Source: Nostoc commune NIES-4072 (lineage in GTDB: Bacteria > Cyanobacteriota > Cyanobacteriia > Cyanobacteriales > Nostocaceae). From it: a stretch of 64,000 nt of DNA. Under the pieces are notes generated by a model. It was not told the origin of the DNA, made no database searches, and worked only from the letters and a program-made list of their open reading frames with translations. The DNA is taken from assembly GCF_003113895.1 (NCBI RefSeq), contig NZ_BDUD01000001.1:1525821-1589820 (forward strand), given 5' to 3'. The position numbers and the translations under genes are program-made. This document shows positions 1 through 7,783 of this stretch, in pieces. How positions within the stretch are numbered: position 1 is the first letter of the stretch; every line of letters starts with the position of its first letter.

Positions 1-438
1 TAAGTCTTCTATTACTTCAACTGTGAATTTGGCAGCCATATCCCAATCAAAATTCTGCTTGGCTTTGCGATATTGAGAAATGGCAATTCCAGGAATACCG
101 TGCATTGCGGCTTCCCGCACAGCAGCCACTGTGCCAGAAATGTAGGAATCTACTCCCAAGTTGCCCCCAGCGTTGATACCTGAAACTACAAATTTGACAT
201 CTGCCGGAATTTGTGTTAGGGCAATTCTTACACAATCGGCGGGAGTGCCTGCGATCGCATACTCAGTCTCAGAACGTCGCTGGAGGTTGATGGCACGAGT
301 GGTGGTAACTTGATGTCCACAGCCAGATTGATGATCAGCAGGAGCAGCGATAATAGCATTTTTGCCGTTTACAGCTTTCAGGAGCGCTCGGATACCGGGG
401 GCATCAATGCCGTCGTCGTTAGTTAAAATTATGGTCAT
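1..438 (-). CDS. surE: 5'/3'-nucleotidase SurE, 3' part cut by window edge
   Basis: Translated from the ATG at 438, this gives 146 codons that stay open to the window edge. The N-terminus contains the SurE metal-binding signature TNDDGIDAPG (Asp8, Asp9), followed by a Ser/Asn block ending SGINAGGNLGVD. SurE enzymes are metal-dependent phosphatases acting on nucleoside 5'/3'-monophosphates and are usually 220-270 residues, so about 100 residues lie outside the window. The gene stands alone, and an STRR and a MITE lie upstream. The family call is firm; the substrate is inferred from the family. Confidence 0.93.
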   Translation of the reverse strand, partial: MTIILTNDDGIDAPGIRALLKAVNGKNAIIAAPADHQSGCGHQVTTTRAINLQRRSETEYAIAGTPADCVRIALTQIPADVKFVVSGINAGGNLGVDSYISGTVAAVREAAMHGIPGIAISQYRKAKQNFDWDMAAKFTVEVIEDL

Positions 439-479
439 GTATATAGGAATCGTATTTGATTTTTGAAATTATCTTTGTA

Positions 480-516
480 GGTGGGGAGTGGGGAGTGGGG
501 AGTAGGGAATTAGGGT
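480..516. repeat. short tandem repeat (GTGGGGA type)
   Basis: Several tandem copies of a GTGGGGA-like heptamer, degrading to GTAGGGA. Such STRRs are common in heterocystous cyanobacteria, and the same family recurs at about 4115-4305, 14900-15036, 43500-43630 and 51890-52035. Confidence 0.8.
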
Positions 517-567
517 TTTACCGAGCTTTTTCAGAAATCAAATATTAGTCCAATATATTATATAGAT

Positions 568-660
568 TAGGACTTACGCACACTCTACGAATTCTCGGCG
601 CTCTTGGCGTCTTGGCGGTTCGAGAAATTAAGCTTTTTAGCAATTTTTGCGTAAGTCCTA
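568..660. mobile_element. 93-bp MITE, copy 1
   Basis: The ends are 13-bp perfect inverted repeats (TAGGACTTACGCA at left, its complement at right). It is flanked by the direct repeat TAGAT at 563-567 and 661-665, read as a 5-bp target duplication. The sequence matches the copies at 24253 and 30020 and differs from the copy at 61929 by one base. There is no coding capacity, so it must be moved by a transposase encoded elsewhere. It lies in intergenic DNA. Confidence 0.93.
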
Positions 661-812
661 TAGATATAAATTTAGCTAAAATATCCGAAAAATGCAGATA
701 TCAACCCTTCAATGGGTACAGCAAGAAAAGCTACTTGCAGATATGAAAAAATATGCTTAATTCTGCCAAAAATATTGATCATACGATATCATCTTTAGAT
801 GGTTTGCAAATT

Positions 813-850
813 CCGCCCTAAGTTTTTGGGTTAATTCCCAAAATGGGCGG
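813..850 (+). promoter_or_regulatory. strong hairpin upstream of psb32
   Basis: CCGCCC at 813-818 pairs with GGGCGG at 845-850, with an inner stem TTTTGGG/CCCAAAA around a TTAATT loop. No U-run follows and no + strand gene lies upstream, so it is not an obvious terminator. It could be a 5' leader structure of psb32 about 180 nt before the start, or a palindromic repeat. The function is unknown. Confidence 0.5.
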
Positions 851-1033
851 TATTTCTTGTCAATTTAATGCTTGCAACCGCCCTCAGAACAAGTTTGTGC
901 AATCAAAAAATCCCGTAAAATATATCTTTGCTGGCAGTAGCAGAAACTTGATACTGGAGAAAACCGTGAACGAGGTGATTTTTGCAGTGGTTCTGTAGTA
1001 TTTTGGGTGCAAGTCTGTCTTAGGATTCATACG

Positions 1034-1771
1034 ATGAAACAGCTTTTCAAACAAGTATTTAATAGTCAAAAACACCTCATCCGGCTAATTCTGCCTTTGG
1101 TGACGGTTATTTTAGCAGCCTCGCTGTTTGCCGTACCTGCTTTTGCTACAGGTGTGAATCAAATACCCAACCTCACAGCAGGGAATAACACCTGGGTTTT
1201 AGATCAGGGTGAAGTTATTAGCCGTCTGAATGAAGGTAAGATTAACAGCGCTTTCGAGGATTTGGCAAAGCAAACAGGTAAGGAAGTTAGAATAGTTACT
1301 GTTCGTCGCCTCGATTATGGGGAAACACCAGAAAGCTTCACCAAAGAACTGTTTGAAAAATGGTTTCCCACAAAAGAAGCCCAAGCTAATGAAACCTTAT
1401 TGGTTATTGATACGGTTACTAATGGTACTGCCATTATAACTGGGGATCAAGTCAAGCCAATGCTTACTGACTCTATAGCCGAGAGTATAGCTACGGAAAC
1501 AGTCAGTGTGCCGTTACGCGATGGTAACAAATACAATCAGGCATTTCTAGATGCAAGCGATCGCCTTGTTGCTGTTCTCTCCGGCAAACCCGATCCAGGG
1601 CCACCCCAAATTGCTGACAATGTACAGGTAGAAGGCACATTCAAGAAAGCAGAAGAAACCAACCAAGGTAACGCTACGGCTTGGGTAGTAGGATTGTTAA
1701 TTGCCGCCACCGTTATCCCAATGGCGACTTACTATATCTATCAGATAAATCAGCCATCATCGAATGGGTAA
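1034..1771 (+). CDS. psb32: TPM-domain protein, Psb32-like photosystem II repair protein
   Basis: 245 residues from the ATG at 1034, which has AGGA 8 nt upstream; an ATG at 1007 in the same frame lacks a ribosome site and would only add residues before the signal peptide. Residues 1-38 form a signal peptide ending AVPAFA. A TPM domain follows (about 50-175), and a transmembrane helix lies near the C-terminus (about 212-232, WVVGLLIAATVIPMATYYIY). This layout of lumenal TPM domain with a C-terminal anchor matches cyanobacterial Psb32, which helps protect and repair photosystem II. The exact paralogue is inferred from architecture. Confidence 0.8.
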   Translation: MKQLFKQVFNSQKHLIRLILPLVTVILAASLFAVPAFATGVNQIPNLTAGNNTWVLDQGEVISRLNEGKINSAFEDLAKQTGKEVRIVTVRRLDYGETPESFTKELFEKWFPTKEAQANETLLVIDTVTNGTAIITGDQVKPMLTDSIAESIATETVSVPLRDGNKYNQAFLDASDRLVAVLSGKPDPGPPQIADNVQVEGTFKKAEETNQGNATAWVVGLLIAATVIPMATYYIYQINQPSSNG

Positions 1772-1774
1772 TGG

Positions 1775-1862
1775 AAGAGTTAGGAGTTTGGAGTGGGGAG
1801 TTTGGAGTTATAAATTTCTAACTCTTAGCTTTTAACTCTTAACTTTTAACTCCTCACTCCTA
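1775..1862. repeat. STRR between psb32 and the DUF4346 gene
   Basis: Repeated units of the AGTTTGGAGT and TAACTCTTAACTTTTAACTCC type fill the gap between convergent genes. No terminator with a U-run could be separated from the repeat. Confidence 0.6.
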
Positions 1863-1865
1863 ACT

Positions 1866-2255
1866 TTAATCTTGAACATACTCTTGCTCTGTAACTAAAG
1901 CCATCTCAGCCCGGACAAATTCTCGGCCTAAGTAAGCTGCATGATCTAATTGAGTTACAGGAGAGGGCTGAGTTTCCTCAAAGATTTTCACGCAAAGTTC
2001 TTTAGCCGTCCTCGCGCTAAAAACTGTAGTATGAGTTCGTTCTACCTTTTGTCGCGCTGGAATTACCTTTCCCGTTTCGGGATCGACAGCTAAACCGCGA
2101 TCGTCAATTACATTTGTAAAATGCTTGGCATAAATTAATCCTGCGTCTCGATCTAAGTAAATAATGAAATATCCACCGGGATCGAGGTCAATATGACGCT
2201 GGGAAAGTTTATCATCAATTGCGGCTAAATCTTCAACTATTAAATCCATAAGCAT
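1866..2255 (-). CDS. DUF4346 domain protein
   Basis: 129 residues. Conserved landmarks are HIDLDPGGYFIIYLDRDAGLIYA in the N-terminal half, an acidic VDPETGKVIP turn, and the C-terminal block LDHAAYLGREFVRAE ending EYVQD. I recognise these as DUF4346, a small domain of unknown function common in cyanobacteria. It is soluble with no signal peptide. A second in-frame ATG two codons downstream could be the true start. No partner is suggested by the neighbours. Confidence 0.8.
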   Translation of the reverse strand: MLMDLIVEDLAAIDDKLSQRHIDLDPGGYFIIYLDRDAGLIYAKHFTNVIDDRGLAVDPETGKVIPARQKVERTHTTVFSARTAKELCVKIFEETQPSPVTQLDHAAYLGREFVRAEMALVTEQEYVQD

Positions 2256-2388
2256 TATAAAAAGAAATTTTCTTTTTTCAGGGTTTTTACACTCTATATC
2301 AAGTGTAATTCCTATCTTCCTTAGTCTTCTTGATATCTTTCAGATATTTTTGATCGCTTTTACTTAAAAGAAAATTAGAGAATTAGAC

Positions 2389-2871
2389 TCAACTATTCCG
2401 AATAGTGCCATCTGGCATAATGGTGTTACGAAAATTAGTGCGATGCAGACTAGATCCTTCCAAATTGGCTCCAGTCAAGTTAGCTTCCCAGAAGTCGCAT
2501 CCCCCTAAATCAGTTCCGCTCAAGTTAGCCCCTGTTAAATTAGCCTTATAGAAGCTAGTGTTGTGAAATCTCGCTCCTCTAAGGTCGGCATAAGTCAAGT
2601 TAGCAACATTGATACTGGCACGTCGCAAGTCTGCTCCTCTAAGATCGGCTTCAGTCAAATCGGCACTATTCAGACAAACTTCAAACAATCTGGCATTAAC
2701 TAAACTAACTGCCTTCAAAATAGCACGAGCAAGATAGAACTCCTCCATATTATTCCCAGTCAAGTCAGTGCCACTCAGGTCAATCCCGTCCAAGGCAGGA
2801 TCGGAAAATTTAACTAGAGCGAAGTTACGTTCTCCAGCAGCATATCTTCTAATCAACTCATCACGATTCAT
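2389..2871 (-). CDS. pentapeptide-repeat protein
   Basis: 160 residues. From about residue 30 onward it is a run of A(D/N)LxxA-type pentapeptides (e.g. ADLTEADLRGADLRRA, ANLTGANLSGTDL), which fold into a right-handed quadrilateral beta-helix. The N-terminal 30 residues (MNRDELIRRYAAGERNF) form the usual capping helix of cyanobacterial members. There is no transmembrane segment or signal peptide. The function is unknown; such proteins often act as scaffolds or DNA mimics, but nothing here points to one role. Confidence 0.9.
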   Translation of the reverse strand: MNRDELIRRYAAGERNFALVKFSDPALDGIDLSGTDLTGNNMEEFYLARAILKAVSLVNARLFEVCLNSADLTEADLRGADLRRASINVANLTYADLRGARFHNTSFYKANLTGANLSGTDLGGCDFWEANLTGANLEGSSLHRTNFRNTIMPDGTIRNS

Positions 2872-2891
2872 AAATACTTTCCTAAACTTAT

Positions 2892-2904
2892 TAGGACTTA
2901 CGCA
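2892..2904. repeat. solo end of the TAGGACTTACGCA MITE family
   Basis: A perfect 13-bp copy of the MITE terminal repeat with no partner within 200 bp. It is either a decayed element or one whose other end was deleted. It lies between two genes read on the minus strand. Confidence 0.6.
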
Positions 2905-2932
2905 GTGATGTTACGAAAGTAGTTCCTTTTCC

Positions 2933-4111
2933 TTAAGCATTTTTCTCACTAAATGGCAACTCTGCATTAATTGCCTCAATCTGCTGCTGTTCGAGTTGAT
3001 TCACTTCCTTAATATAGGGACGAATAATTTGTCCTAAACGATTATTATAAAAGCGGTGCAGGCTGTGATTGGGCATAGCAGGGAAACCACGGCGTTTTTT
3101 GTGTCGCCCACCTGCGCCAGGGTCAAAAATTTGGATACCGTTAGCGATCGCCCACTCAATCGGCGCATAATAGCAAGCATCAAAATGTAAGCAATCTATT
3201 TCTTGAAAACTTCCCCAATAGCGTCCATAGAGTTTGTCACCTTTAAACAAACAAAAAGACATGCCTAAAGGATGAGAGTTATCTTGCTCACTATATGCAG
3301 CGATAAACAAGACTCGATGGCGATAATCGGCGTGTAGCTGCTCAAAAAACCTCCGTGTGAGATACTTGCTACCCCACCAGCCAAACTTATCACAGGTGTC
3401 AGCATAGAACTGGTACATCAAGGGAAACAAAGACTGAGGAATTTGATCCCCGCTTAGAGGTTGTAATCGTAAACCGGCTTTTTCCACTGCTTTGCGTTCC
3501 CGCTTGATGTTGCGGCGTTGATTAGCGTTGAAAACCTTCAAATAGTCATCAAAAGTTTTAAACCCAGCATTTTCCCACACGTAGCTGTGGTGCAGCCAAG
3601 TTGTAAAACCATGCCGTTCCAGCATCGGCCGCCATTGGGGATCAACGTAGAGAAAATGACACCCAGAAATTCGATTTTTGGCGCAAAAAGTGTCAATTTC
3701 ATGCACCATTAGCGCGGTGATTTCGTCTTCATCTTCTCCTGGCGCAATTAAGAAGCGATAGCCTTCTGCTGGGGTAAATGGTGTCATTCCCAGCAATTTT
3801 GGGTAATATTGAACTCCGATGCGATCGGCTAACTCTGCCCATTGGTGATCGAAAACAAATTCACCAGAACTATGTCCTTTAAGATAAAGTGGCGCAGCAG
3901 CAATCAGCGTTCTATCTCGCCACAATGTTAAGTGATTAGGCAACCAACCAGTTTTAGCCGTAGCACTATGAGAGGTTTCAATATTGTTTAGCCACTCCCA
4001 TTCTAAAAACGGTGTTTTGAGTGGCATTGCCAAAGCATTCCAGGCATTTTGGGGTACTTCAGCAATTTTGTTCGTCCAAATGACAGAATAGCGAGGCTTA
4101 AGTTGTTCCAC
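2933..4111 (-). CDS. FemAB-like acyltransferase (COG3146 family)
   Basis: 392 residues, near the usual length for the family. Landmarks are GCHFLYVDPQWRPMLERHGF in the centre, NQRRNIKRERKAVEKAG, the YGRYWGS block, and the C-terminal FDPGAGGRHKKRRGF motif. These match the FemAB-like GNAT-fold proteins annotated as peptidoglycan biosynthesis/recognition. It is cytoplasmic with no signal. The acyl donor and acceptor are unknown. An STRR immediately upstream separates it from the RibD-C gene. Confidence 0.85.
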   Translation of the reverse strand: MEQLKPRYSVIWTNKIAEVPQNAWNALAMPLKTPFLEWEWLNNIETSHSATAKTGWLPNHLTLWRDRTLIAAAPLYLKGHSSGEFVFDHQWAELADRIGVQYYPKLLGMTPFTPAEGYRFLIAPGEDEDEITALMVHEIDTFCAKNRISGCHFLYVDPQWRPMLERHGFTTWLHHSYVWENAGFKTFDDYLKVFNANQRRNIKRERKAVEKAGLRLQPLSGDQIPQSLFPLMYQFYADTCDKFGWWGSKYLTRRFFEQLHADYRHRVLFIAAYSEQDNSHPLGMSFCLFKGDKLYGRYWGSFQEIDCLHFDACYYAPIEWAIANGIQIFDPGAGGRHKKRRGFPAMPNHSLHRFYNNRLGQIIRPYIKEVNQLEQQQIEAINAELPFSEKNA

Positions 4112-4114
4112 TTT

Positions 4115-4305
4115 TTAGGGACTGGGGACTAGGGATTAGGGACTGGGGGACTGGGGGACTGGGGGACTGGGGGACTGGGGACTAGGGATTAGGGACTGGG
4201 GGACTGGGGACTAGGGACTAGGGGACTGCGGACTAGGGAGTAGGAGGATAAGGAAAATACCCAGTACCCAACCCCCAATCCCCAATCCCCAATCCCTTAT
4301 TTAGC
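4115..4305. repeat. long STRR (GGGGACT / GGGACTA units)
   Basis: At least a dozen tandem 7-8 bp units of GGGGACTG and GGGACTAG, followed by complementary-strand AATCCCC/CCCAAT units. It fills almost the whole gap between two minus-strand genes. Repeat number is probably variable between strains. Confidence 0.88.
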
Positions 4306-4310
4306 GTAAT

Positions 4311-5048
4311 CTAATCTGCTGGTTGTTGCAGGCGATAGTGCAAAAACACTTCTTGCTCAACTGTATGAACTTCTAGCAGTTGCAGCTTGGGAGCTAAATC
4401 AGGTAAAAATCCTTTCCCATCTACGGGAGTGGGTGCGGTATTACCACCTAAAATCAACGGACAAACAGTCAGCCATAATTCATCAATTAAATTTAATCTC
4501 AGCAAGGAAGCGACTAATTCACCTCCACCCAAAACCGCCAAGCGTGTTATATGTAAAGTGGCTAGATACTTTAAAGCTGCGGAAATGTCTATTTCTCGCG
4601 TTGGTGTTTCAAAAACCAGAATTTGCTCAAATTTTGGAGGACATTCCTTTGATCTAGTTCCCATTGAGGGAAGCGTCCTTAAACGTTCTTTCCATGAAGC
4701 TGCTCCTGTTGTTGTCGTGAGTAGCCAGCGTCTAACTGGTTGCTTAAAAAACTTAATTTCCGGATGAAAGTTTGCAGAGTGTGTAGTCACTATATGAACT
4801 GGCTGCGGAGACTTCCCTTCTTGCGCCCGAAGTTGCACTAGAGTTGGATCTGATATAGTAAGTGTTGTTCCGTAGGCCCGGAGAGTGCCAGCACCGAATA
4901 AAACCGCATCACAGGCAGCGATTTGTTTTTCTAAGTGTGCTTTATCAACCCTTGAGCCAAACCGAGCAGGCGATCGCCTAAAGTCTCCTATTTTACCATC
5001 TGCACTCATTGCTAAAACAACTGTAGTGTGAGGACGATGTTGCAACAT
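4311..5048 (-). CDS. RibD C-terminal domain reductase
   Basis: 245 residues. The opening TTVVLAMSADGKIGD matches the NADPH/substrate-binding strand of the RibD C-terminal (DHFR-like) domain. Other family marks are VLFGAGTLRAYGTTL, LAVLGGGELVASLLRLNLIDELWLTVCPLILGG and a GKGF segment near the end. No deaminase domain is present, so it is a stand-alone reductase-like protein. It could act in riboflavin synthesis (5-amino-6-ribosylaminouracil reduction) or on another pteridine-like substrate. Confidence 0.87.
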   Translation of the reverse strand: MLQHRPHTTVVLAMSADGKIGDFRRSPARFGSRVDKAHLEKQIAACDAVLFGAGTLRAYGTTLTISDPTLVQLRAQEGKSPQPVHIVTTHSANFHPEIKFFKQPVRRWLLTTTTGAASWKERLRTLPSMGTRSKECPPKFEQILVFETPTREIDISAALKYLATLHITRLAVLGGGELVASLLRLNLIDELWLTVCPLILGGNTAPTPVDGKGFLPDLAPKLQLLEVHTVEQEVFLHYRLQQPAD

Positions 5049-5343
5049 TAAATTGATTTGAGAATTTGAATATTTTCTTTGCTAGTGTGTAGATTTCCAA
5101 AAAAAATCCATGCCTACAACCTACTCTTTTACAACTTCACTACTGTATTTATATGCAACACAAACAGCTTCTGAATCTAGCATATCTTAATTTTGGTATA
5201 CCACGTTTCTTTTTGAATCATAGCAATTTGTTAATTTTAAACATTGAAAATAAAATTCTGATTATTTAATAAAATGTCTCATCTAGCTCATCTAATTACA
5301 TATCTTTGCTGTTGTGGTTTGCAGATGCAAAGTGAGACACTCG

Positions 5344-7470
5344 ATGACTAATTACCGCCAATCTTCCTTTCGTCGAATTTTAGTAACGAGAATACTGCTT
5401 CTGTTCGTTCCAGTTTTACTTATAGGCCAGATTATTGCCTTGAATAAGGCACGTTCTAGCATATTGGGAACTGCGCGTCAAAATTTAACAGAAAGCGCTA
5501 TCAGTAAAGGGGAGAGAATTAGAGATGCGATCGCTATCTTAAAAGCTAATTTGCTGACTGTAAGTAAAACAACGGTTATTCCGTCGGCGCCAATACAAGA
5601 GCAAGAAATTCTCACGCAGCTAAAGCAACAACTTCCAGCCAGTATTGAATGCATTCAATTAACGAATCTGTTAAGCCAGAAAATAGTTGCTAGTAGTTGT
5701 GGGGATCAAGCAATTGGAGAGTTAACATTACCTTTGCCTAGCGACGGAATTGATGTCAAAGCAATCTTTCCGCCAAAGGCAGGAATAACTGGAAAAAGAA
5801 ACACACAAAATCAATTGCAAGTAGTGTTATCTGCGCCAGTCTTCGATAGCCGAAAAAATTTGGTTTACAGCTTAAGTATTCAGTCTGCATTGTACCAAAA
5901 AACTAGAAATCCGCCGGGATCACTCACAGGCGCTATGGTAGTGATTGCTGAAGATGGCACAATTTTGGCACACCCATTCACAGACTGGGTGGGAACTAAT
6001 ATTAATCAGCACCCAAATGCTTCTCAACTCAAGAGCATAATTAAACATGCCATTGCAGGGCAAAACAATTCGATAAATTTGTCTTTTACACAGGGGAACG
6101 AATTAGTAGCTGGTTATACGGCTATTGCAAATCCACTTACCCAACAGCAACAGCAAAAATGGATAGTCTTAGCTGTTACTAGTGTTGAGAATGCACTTTT
6201 TGGTTTAGAGGAAATCAAACTCATTCTCATCGTTTTGACAGTTGGTTTGATTGGTGCAAGTTTGTTAGCATCTTTATATCTAGCTCCTTACTTGGCACGT
6301 CCTGTAGAAGAATTGCGAGACTACGCTCTAAATATTCACTCTCACCACGCCGCACAACCAGTTCCGCACAATTTTCAAATCCGGGAATTCAATCAACTGG
6401 CCCAAGCATTAGACCAAATGGTAGAACGGCTCAAAGCTGGCTCAGAAGAACTGGAAATAGCTTGGAAAGAAGCAAAAAATGCTAACCAGATTAAAAGCCA
6501 GTTTTTGGCTACGACTTCCCATGAATTGAGAAACCCATTACATACTATTATTAACTGCATTCGCCTGGTTGAAGAGGGGTTATGTGATAGCCGGGAAGAA
6601 GAAATGGAGTTTCTCAAACGTGCCGATGAAACAACGCTTCATTTGCTAAATATTATTAATGATTTACTCGACATTTCTAAAATCGAAGCAGGTAAGCTTT
6701 CTGTAGTCACCACACCTCTTGATCTCCGACAAATATTGTTAGAGGTGATTAATTTACAATCAGTTAATGTTCAACAAAAGGGCTTGCAATTAAAATGCGA
6801 GTTAGATTCTCAAGCAATACCAATTAAAGCAGATGCAGCAAAACTGAAGCAAGTGCTGATTAATGTTATCGGCAACGCCACTAAGTTTACTGACGCAGGA
6901 AGCATCACCATTGCTACAGAAATTCAACATAGTAATGGTAAATCTCAAGTGGTGGTAATAGTTAAAGATACAGGTATAGGGATTGATCCCACTCAACAGC
7001 ACAAACTATTTCGCCCCTTTGTGATGGTGAATGGCACAACCAGCCGCCAGTTTGAAGGGACTGGACTGGGACTAGCAATTTCACGGAACTTAATCGAACT
7101 CATGGGAGGCAGCATTACTCTTGAAAGTACGGGACTTCATCAAGGTACGACGTTGAAAATTACCTTACCTTTGATTGATATCTCGCTGTTACCTACTGCA
7201 AAGAAAGAAGAAAATGTAGGGGATCTTGGATTTTCCTCTATGAATGATGCGGCAAAAGTAGGCCACTACCCTAGCCTACAGGAGTCTGAGAGAAGTCCTT
7301 CCTTGAGTAGTAACAAATCTGTAAAAGCAGATGTAGACAAAGAGAAGTCCTCGAAGTTCCAGGTGTTACTTGGGAACGAGACTTACGAGATTAGTCTTTC
7401 GCCGCAGCAAACTCTCTTGGTAAGTCTTCCAAAAGGGGGAGTTTGTGCGGATATTCTTTTAAAGAGGTAA
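5344..7470 (+). CDS. membrane sensor histidine kinase (Cache-like, HAMP, HisKA, HATPase)
   Basis: 708 residues from the ATG at 5344; a GTG at 5314 in frame would add 10 residues. Two transmembrane helices (about 11-32 and 293-318) bracket a roughly 260-residue extracytoplasmic sensor region that looks like a double Cache domain. A HAMP linker follows, then HisKA with phospho-acceptor His393 in SHELRNP, an N box (VIGNATKFT), a G1 box DTGIGI and a G2 box GTGLGLAIS. After the catalytic domain comes a roughly 100-residue tail of unknown nature. No response regulator gene is adjacent, so its partner is elsewhere. The signal is unknown. Confidence 0.9.
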   Translation: MTNYRQSSFRRILVTRILLLFVPVLLIGQIIALNKARSSILGTARQNLTESAISKGERIRDAIAILKANLLTVSKTTVIPSAPIQEQEILTQLKQQLPASIECIQLTNLLSQKIVASSCGDQAIGELTLPLPSDGIDVKAIFPPKAGITGKRNTQNQLQVVLSAPVFDSRKNLVYSLSIQSALYQKTRNPPGSLTGAMVVIAEDGTILAHPFTDWVGTNINQHPNASQLKSIIKHAIAGQNNSINLSFTQGNELVAGYTAIANPLTQQQQQKWIVLAVTSVENALFGLEEIKLILIVLTVGLIGASLLASLYLAPYLARPVEELRDYALNIHSHHAAQPVPHNFQIREFNQLAQALDQMVERLKAGSEELEIAWKEAKNANQIKSQFLATTSHELRNPLHTIINCIRLVEEGLCDSREEEMEFLKRADETTLHLLNIINDLLDISKIEAGKLSVVTTPLDLRQILLEVINLQSVNVQQKGLQLKCELDSQAIPIKADAAKLKQVLINVIGNATKFTDAGSITIATEIQHSNGKSQVVVIVKDTGIGIDPTQQHKLFRPFVMVNGTTSRQFEGTGLGLAISRNLIELMGGSITLESTGLHQGTTLKITLPLIDISLLPTAKKEENVGDLGFSSMNDAAKVGHYPSLQESERSPSLSSNKSVKADVDKEKSSKFQVLLGNETYEISLSPQQTLLVSLPKGGVCADILLKR

Positions 7471-7494
7471 TTATTTAACAAGATTTGTTCTAGC

Positions 7495-7679
7495 TCATGG
7501 TTTGTAACCTACAGCTAGCACCACAGAAGCGGGAATTTCCACACCATTGTCCGTGGCATACTTTGATGCTCCGTCGATAATAGCATTCTCAATATTGCGC
7601 CGTTGCTCAAGGGTTTGCATTGCTAATATCGTGCCGAGACGCGCCGTACTCACAACAACCTTTGCCATCACATCTTCAG
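7495..7679 (-). pseudogene. class I SAM-dependent methyltransferase, 3' part (split gene)
   Basis: This segment encodes the C-terminal about 60 residues of a UbiE-type methyltransferase (EDVMAKVVV... NIENAIIDGASKY ... VEIPASVVLAVGYKP). The 5' part is at 12373-13015, separated by a 4.7-kb nested mobile element (7680-12372). Joining base 12373 to 7679 gives FSTP|EDVMAK in one frame and a 275-residue protein. An apparent ATG upstream of this part lies inside the group II intron and is not a real start. Confidence 0.85.
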
Positions 7680-7730
7680 TTGAGCCACTAGTAAACTCAA
7701 CGAGGTTGTCACCAACCCCGTTGGTCTTCA

Positions 7731-7764
7731 AAACCGGACGTGAGACTTTCACCTCATCCGGCTC
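7731..7764 (-). ncRNA. group II intron domain V (catalytic hairpin)
   Basis: A 34-nt hairpin: GAGCCGGATGAG, a GTGAAAGT internal and loop part, then CTCACGTCCGGTTTT. This is the most conserved part of bacterial group II introns and confirms orientation on the minus strand. Domain VI follows at about 7698-7725 (AACGGGGTTG, loop GTGA, CAACCTCGTT). Confidence 0.88.
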
Positions 7765-7783
7765 CTCAATGAATCGGCGCTTA

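Larger units (their letters stand above)
439..1033. other. intergenic region with STRR, MITE and a hairpin
   Basis: This 595-bp gap lies between the divergent surE and psb32 genes. It holds a GTGGGGA-type STRR (about 480-516), a complete 93-bp MITE (568-660) and a long hairpin (813-850). I see no credible coding sequence. The psb32 promoter must lie in the last part, but no clear -35/-10 pair could be assigned. Confidence 0.7.

Noticed and set aside
4115-4305. Possible CRISPR array
   Set aside because: Units are 7-8 bp in direct tandem with no spacers, so it is an STRR.
7680-7752. A separate small gene starting MKVSRPVLKTNG
   Set aside because: The start lies inside group II intron domains V/VI; only the downstream part is methyltransferase.
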